11,372 nt of DNA. Source: Pseudoneurospora amorphoporcata. Its lineage: Eukaryota; Ascomycota; Sordariomycetes; Sordariales; Sordariaceae. The notes beneath the pieces were generated by a model. That model saw only the letters and a program-made list of their open reading frames with translations, had not been told where the DNA came from and did no database searches. This document shows positions 8,401-11,372 of this stretch, piece after piece. The stretch lies in assembly GCA_033297205.1 (NCBI GenBank), contig MU859517.1:1-11372 (forward strand), in the 5' to 3' direction. Both the position numbers and the translations under genes were made by a program. Position 1 is the stretch's first letter. Every line of letters starts with the position of its first letter.

Positions 8401-9692
8401 GGGTGGGTCTGATCTTGTCAAGGTACGTCTATCAGAAGCAACACTGCACCTCTTTTCTACCACGTCCGTACTGACTCTAGGCCCCGCCAGCACGCCGGTC
8501 AAAGGACCTCCTTCATTCCGATGCTACATATATCTTGGTTGGCGGCACCGGTGGTCTCGGAAGGAGTATGGCGCGATGGATGGCAGGAAAGGGGGCGAAG
8601 AACATCGTTCTTGTCTCGGAGCGGTTCCATTACCGGAAAGGTCAGAGAACTTGTCGAAGACCTCTCTGTGCTGGGAGTGAGCGTCCATGTCCGTTGCTGC
8701 AATGTGGTCAACAAAGCTGAAGTGGACGAGCTCATCCAAACCGGGCTACGGGGGCTACCCCCTATTAGGGGTGTTGTGCACGGAACGATAGTATTGCGCG
8801 TAAGTCCAGTGAACGCTTCGCCTAGCATTCAGCTGGTGATAGTTACGGCTAACATTTCTCTGCAGGACGTTCTTTTCCAGAAAATGACATGGTCTGACTA
8901 TATTGGAAGTCATTGAGGGTAAGGTTCAAGGTTGGTTGGAACTTTCACCATGCGTTGTTATCCTCACCACTCGATTTCTTCGTGGCTATTTCTTCCGCAG
9001 CCAGTGCCGTGGGAAACCGTGGGCAAGCGGCATACAGTGCCGCAAACTGCTTTCTGGATGCTTTGGTCCAATACCGGCTTGCCCATGGTCTTCCCGCGTC
9101 ATCCCTTGACCTCACCGCCGCTTCCGACTCCGGCTATCTAGCTGAATACCTTGAGAAGGCTGCTGAGGTAGCCCGAAATCTTGGGAGCGATACAATATGC
9201 GAGGCAGAGGTTCTCGCCCTGTTGCATGCCGCCATTAGTGGAAAGCTGACGTCGGCCTGCACAACCATACGATTACCGGTATGCGTATTACCTCTACACT
9301 GCGACCTTTCTGGACCGAAGATGCGAAATTCAAGGCTATGCGCATAGCAGCAGAAGATGAAGCAGCAAAGAACGCATCATTGAACACGGTTGTGTCGTTC
9401 AAACGCAGCTTTGCAGGGTGCCAGGTCACCCACCGAAGCCGAAGACGTTGTGTGCAAAGGATTAGCAGAGAAGATTTCATCCGTGTTGATGCTTGACGCG
9501 GAGGACATGGATCTCACACGGTCTCTCTCAGACTATCCCCTCGATTCTTTGGTGGCTATCGAGATCCGAAACTTCATCACCCGTGAGTTTGAAGCGAATC
9601 TTCAGGTGCTGGAGCTTCTGTCAAGCGGGTCGATTCAAACATTGGCTAAGGCGGTATGCGCAAAGACAAAGATCGTCTCATTCAAGGGATAG
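2431..9692 (+). CDS. Highly reducing polyketide synthase, frame disrupted
   Basis: Iterative type I HR-PKS that condenses malonyl units and reduces the chain after each round. Domain order is KS, AT, DH, pseudoKR, ER, KR, ACP; there is no methyltransferase between DH and the pseudoKR, so no C-methylation is expected. Spliced length is about 2,240 codons, usual for MT-less members. The chosen ATG gives a 55-residue Gly/Ser/Pro-rich leader before the KS start (MPIAIVGMACR). Eight exons are inferred: 2431-3033, 3128-3338, 3437-3642, 3714-3920, 4001-4684, 4762-8422, 8481-8799, 8866-9692, ending TAG. The frame is broken near 2809, 3033, 5001-5009, 5047, 5373, 6638, 7430, 8616, 8904, 8937, 9260 and 9402, with an in-frame TGA at 4651-4653. 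Key residues of KS, AT, KR and ACP survive. Either the assembly has run-length errors or the gene is a recent pseudogene. No specific product can be assigned. Confidence 0.93.
3034..3127 (+). other. PKS intron 1
   Basis: Starts GTTAGC, has CTGAC at 3098-3102 and ends AAACAG. It interrupts the KS between MHQA and GCAYAMQSNR. Splicing at these sites leaves the frame off by one, because three G's precede the T of the donor where two would fit. Confidence 0.75.
3339..3436 (+). other. PKS intron 2
   Basis: 98 bp, donor GTGAGT, CTAAT at 3418-3422, acceptor TACGCAG. Splicing joins STCR to LLSDTGRSF exactly in phase. Confidence 0.88.
3643..3713 (+). other. PKS intron 3
   Basis: 71 bp, donor GTCAGT, CTGAC at 3692-3696, acceptor ATGAAG. 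It gives the family-typical join GSAQ-EDLMRQVY. A nearer acceptor (TTACTTAG, 3683) would also keep the phase, but makes a 41-bp intron and adds ten residues not usual at this place. Confidence 0.7.
3921..4000 (+). other. PKS intron 4
   Basis: 80 bp, donor GTATGT, CTAAT at 3973-3977, acceptor TCTTCAG. Joins GHLEGAS to GIAGVIK in phase. Confidence 0.9.
4540..5740 (+). other. Acyltransferase (AT) domain and following linker
   Basis: The malonyl-loading domain opens with FTGQGAQW. It has the nucleophile in GHSSGE (Ser 4902-4904) and the catalytic His in YHSHHM (5231-5233), and the linker ends near RYPWNHS. Intron 5 and four of the defects lie inside: TGA at 4651-4653, a nine-A run at 5001-5009, an extra base near 5047 and a missing base near 5373. 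Read across these, the sequence is continuous with the family throughout. Confidence 0.9.
4685..4761 (+). other. PKS intron 5
   Basis: 77 bp, donor GTAAGC, CTAAC at 4738-4742, acceptor TGGTAG. Joins EWSLT to EELGRD in phase. Confidence 0.87.
5785..6662 (+). other. Dehydratase (DH) domain with altered catalytic acid motif
   Basis: Double hot-dog dehydratase region. The first catalytic His is in LRHHKIQSLIMFP (5878-5880), within an HxxxGxxxxP-type motif whose Gly is Ser. The second motif, normally HPxxLD, reads IQPAFLES: His is Gln and the catalytic Asp is Glu (6472-6474). Activity may be reduced or lost. A missing base near 6638 shifts the frame at the domain's end. Confidence 0.8.
6770..7425 (+). 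other. Structural pseudo-ketoreductase region
   Basis: Follows the DH directly, starting at LCYKLEWEQVL and running to about FGDNGR. It includes ILWVVKG and GLSRSIRSE, typical of the non-catalytic half of the KR fold that precedes ER in HR-PKSs. There is no room for the ~400-residue methyltransferase found here in methylating relatives. The domain ends in a frame shift near 7430. Confidence 0.7.
7433..8410 (+). other. Enoylreductase (ER) domain
   Basis: Medium-chain reductase domain that reduces the enoyl intermediate with NADPH. GMNFRDAMAAKG and KVGDRVAAL are typical. The nucleotide-binding motif reads HQAAGVVGQAA (7853-7885) where GGVG is usual, so its second Gly is Val. GRLVDIGKRD and the end segment TIGKVVVAL follow. 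The frame is open throughout. Confidence 0.9.
8423..8480 (+). other. PKS intron 6
   Basis: 58 bp, donor GTACGT, CTGAC at 8471-8475, acceptor CTCTAG. Lies between ER and KR and preserves phase. Confidence 0.85.
8520..9200 (+). other. Ketoreductase (KR) domain
   Basis: Rossmann-fold reductase of the beta-keto group. The NADPH motif GGTGGLG is at 8541-8561. The catalytic Lys lies in the EGKVQG segment near 8918. Ser is in AISSAAS (8991-8996), and Tyr and Asn in AAYSAAN (Tyr 9033-9035). Intron 7 and three frame breaks (near 8616, 8904 and 8937) interrupt it, yet the residues needed for activity remain. Confidence 0.9.
8800..8865 (+). other. PKS intron 7
   Basis: 66 bp, donor GTAAGT, CTAAC at 8849-8853, acceptor CTGCAG. 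Its length is a multiple of three and it has no stop in frame, so retention would add 22 residues. Splicing gives the conserved VLRDVLFQKM. Confidence 0.87.
9450..9665 (+). other. Acyl carrier protein (ACP) domain
   Basis: C-terminal carrier. The phosphopantetheine attachment Ser lies in YPLDSLVAIE (9546-9548), followed by IRNFITREF and LLSSGSIQTLA, with a ~10-residue tail to TAG at 9690-9692. No thioesterase or reductase domain follows, so the chain needs an external release enzyme, consistent with the hydrolase remnant upstream. Confidence 0.93.
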
Positions 9693-10145
9693 GGGAATCA
9701 TGTATATCACAATGCCCTCTTCTACCTGGCCTCTCTCTTTCTCAATTTCTTTCTGCGTGTGTGTAGTGGTGACTTGGGAAAGAAAGCAGCGATTGAAGTG
9801 GCCTAGGGTCACAGTATCACCACTTAGGAATATCAGTATCTCATTCAGGATTACAATTAGCATTCGTAGTCTACCTAAGCCTGTCTCTGTAATGCAAATG
9901 TCATACTTGGAGTCGGCATTAACAGCGAGCCTCGACACGTCGTCCACGTCGCGTGAGAGGCTAGCAAGAAAAGATACTCAGAAACCAAAAGGAAACAACA
10001 AGAACAGCATGTCATACTCTAACGGATATCGAAATCATCCTACCTTTGATCGCTCAACCGACTGCATTAGCGCTCGCTGGACGGGAACCGATGAACTAGA
10101 TAGGATTTTATATCCGGGAGGACTTGGACGTCCAAAACAGAGACC
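9693..10145. other. 3' flank of the PKS, no gene seen
   Basis: Includes the PKS 3' untranslated region (pyrimidine-rich from 9715 to 9760). The long open frame running through here on the plus strand ends inside the antisense of the tRNA T-arm and has no family signal. No polyadenylation signal stands out. Confidence 0.5.
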
Positions 10146-10154
10146 AAAAAAAAA
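10146..10154 (-). terminator. Pol III terminator of the tRNA
   Basis: Nine consecutive T's on the minus strand begin three bases beyond the tRNA discriminator base, the normal RNA polymerase III stop signal. Confidence 0.85.
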
Positions 10155-10156
10155 GC

Positions 10157-10251
10157 TGCTCGAGGCGGGACTTGAACCCGCGACCTTTGCATAACAAGTA
10201 TCGTAAAACACCAGTATAAGAGCAACACGCTAACCACTGCGTCACCCGAGC
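10157..10251 (-). tRNA. tRNA-Ile(UAU) with 22-nt intron
   Basis: The minus strand folds as a full cloverleaf. The acceptor is GCTCGGG with CTCGAGC (one G-T pair); the D stem is ACGC/GCGT with loop AGTGGTTA; the T stem is GCGGG/CCCGC with loop TTCAAGT; the discriminator is A. The anticodon loop CTTATA-A gives anticodon UAU (10216-10218). An intron of 22 nt (10193-10214) follows position 37, the canonical site. The internal B box GGTTCAAGTCC is present. The acceptor, D-loop and anticodon loop resemble yeast tRNA-Ile(UAU), which also has an intron. One oddity is a T-T mismatch at pair 31-39 (10221 and 10191) closing the anticodon stem. It reads AUA codons. Confidence 0.9.
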
Positions 10252-10379
10252 TCGAAAGGTTGTTAAAAAAGTTCGGATTCTGAGCTTATAAAGCTACACT
10301 ACATCAAGTTATATTACATTCTCACTTACATATTATTAAAACACAAAGTTTTAGAAAATAGTATATACTTCAGAATAGG

Positions 10380-11090
10380 TAGGTAAACATTAACGTAGTT
10401 AAAGTGAAATAGAATTTTCTTAAATAGAGTTAAATATATTTAAAAAATAAATAAAATAGTAAAATTTATACTAATAGGTAAGAAGCTACTATATTTACAT
10501 ATTTAAAGCGCAGCTATTATAATGAGAAAAATAAAGTGTTTATACGAAGTGAGCGAGCATAGCGTAACTTCTCTATAATGGGCCTATACCTCTGTAAGTT
10601 CTTTATACTATAATTAGTTTATTAAATTTGGATTTCTTAACTTAAATTAGTTAAAATCTTCGCTACCCGTTACGTAATCCGTTCCTATTATTAGTTAAAA
10701 CTTTCGCGCCCGTATTTGCTTTACGTACGTGATAATAAACGTACGGGAGTCTCCGGGGGTGTTCTCCAGGTTTTACAATCTTAACTTTCTTAGCGGGGGG
10801 TTTAGAAGGGTAGTAGCCTCCTAATTTAAAATTTATAAAACTTTTTTAAATTATATTATAATCGTAGCTCCTCGCTTTCGCTTTCATATATAATCGACGT
10901 CGACTTTACTTAACTAAATACTACTTTTACCTACCCTATTTACTAACTAAGTAATTTTAATAATTATATATAACGCGACAATCCGTTATAGGATTAGCTT
11001 GTGTCGTATATGCTAGTAATAGTCGCTTCTAAGACGACTATTACAATCTGCTCATTTAATTTGCTAATAGCCTCCCGCTATAGACCCACT
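10380..11090. repeat. AT-rich block with RIP-like dinucleotide bias
   Basis: Strongly AT-rich, with TpA in great excess and CpA/TpG nearly absent while CpG persists. In 10861-11040 I count about 32 TpA against 5 CpA plus TpG. In 5881-5940, inside the PKS, the count is 1 against 11. This is the pattern left by fungal repeat-induced point mutation, which acts on duplicated sequence, so the block is probably an old mutated transposon copy. No coding sequence, terminal repeat or target duplication can be recognised. Confidence 0.65.
10646..10730 (+). repeat. Imperfect direct repeat in the AT-rich block
   Basis: Two related units begin 44 bases apart, at 10646 and 10690. Both start ATTAGTTAAAA, continue with a TTCGC core and CCCGT, and run into an ACGTA motif, with small differences and an insertion in the second unit. 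They may be a fragment of a repeat array or chance similarity in biased sequence. Confidence 0.35.
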
Positions 11091-11372
11091 AGGGTTTATA
11101 ATTCGAGTCCTATAAAGGCTAACCTCTCGAGCGCACATTTGCACTTCTCCCTTTCTTCCCTCGTACAATTATATATGTTAACGTGTGGCTAGTACTATGC
11201 CTTGTAACTGCCTTGTACGACCTTGTAATATAGAAGGCTGATTGCTGAGGACACTATTCCTTCTACGTCATAGAATTAGTCGACTCAGCCCCCACAGAAT
11301 CTACTAGAACACAGAGGTTTCACCACTGCGTTCTGGATTCTCGAACCTGTTCAGCATTCTCCCTAGATTGAT
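11091..11372. other. Right end, no gene seen
   Basis: Base composition returns toward normal, with CpA and TpG frequent again after about 11120. I see no gene or recognisable repeat; the segment may be less-mutated flank or the start of another element cut by the window edge. Confidence 0.4.

Noticed and set aside
7876..8502. 208-codon open frame on the minus strand
   Set aside because: Lies opposite the ER domain, whose reading on the plus strand is clear; it is a shadow of codon bias.
2431..9692. Programmed ribosomal frameshifting as explanation of the PKS breaks
   Set aside because: About twelve sites in both directions, without a shared slippery heptamer, cannot be programmed.
2431..9692. 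Several separate small PKS-related genes
   Set aside because: Domains follow in canonical order with no gap, and frames join inside conserved motifs, so it is one gene.
9493..10194. 233-codon open frame on the plus strand
   Set aside because: It overlaps the ACP in the wrong frame and ends in GLEPATFA, the usual antisense reading of a tRNA T-arm. No domain is visible.
10380..11090. Mitochondrial origin of the AT-rich block
   Set aside because: It is continuous with a nuclear-type intron-containing tRNA, and CpG is retained while CpA/TpG is depleted, which fits RIP better.

Overview
The window is nuclear DNA of a filamentous ascomycete (Pezizomycotina type). The evidence is one multidomain fungal highly reducing polyketide synthase (HR-PKS) gene, seven short GT-AG introns with CTGAC/CTAAC/CTAAT-like branch sites, an intron-containing eukaryotic tRNA, and an AT-rich block with a dinucleotide bias like that left by repeat-induced point mutation (RIP).

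Layout. Positions 1-810 show no recognisable gene. At 811-1103 on the minus strand lies the C-terminal end of an FSH1/LovG-type serine hydrolase; its N-terminal part, with the nucleophile serine, was not found. Positions 1104-2300 hold no gene I can name, only a weak coding-like stretch on the minus strand (1738-1938). The region also carries a 9-bp inverted repeat, a CCAAT box and a TATA-like box ahead of the PKS. Positions 2431-9692 (plus strand) are the PKS: KS-AT-DH-pseudoKR-ER-KR-ACP, about 2,240 residues when spliced, with no C-methyltransferase domain. Positions 9693-10145 are a gene-free 3' flank. At 10157-10251 (minus) is tRNA-Ile(UAU) with a 22-nt intron and a run of T's behind it. 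From about 10380 to 11090 the sequence is AT-rich and looks RIP-damaged; the last ~280 bases return to ordinary composition without a gene.

How the genes fit together. An HR-PKS builds a reduced polyketide on its ACP, and LovG-type hydrolases release such chains. The hydrolase fragment is oriented divergently from the PKS, so the pair looks like a small biosynthetic locus with a shared promoter region. No regulator, transporter or oxygenase is visible. The product cannot be named.

The most notable property is the state of the PKS. Every domain and nearly every catalytic residue is readable, but the frame is broken at about twelve places plus one in-frame stop. Almost all breaks can be explained as a one- or two-base change in a homopolymer run, which suggests consensus error in the assembly; recent pseudogenisation is the alternative. 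Two catalytic-motif changes, in DH and ER, are not explained by run-length error.
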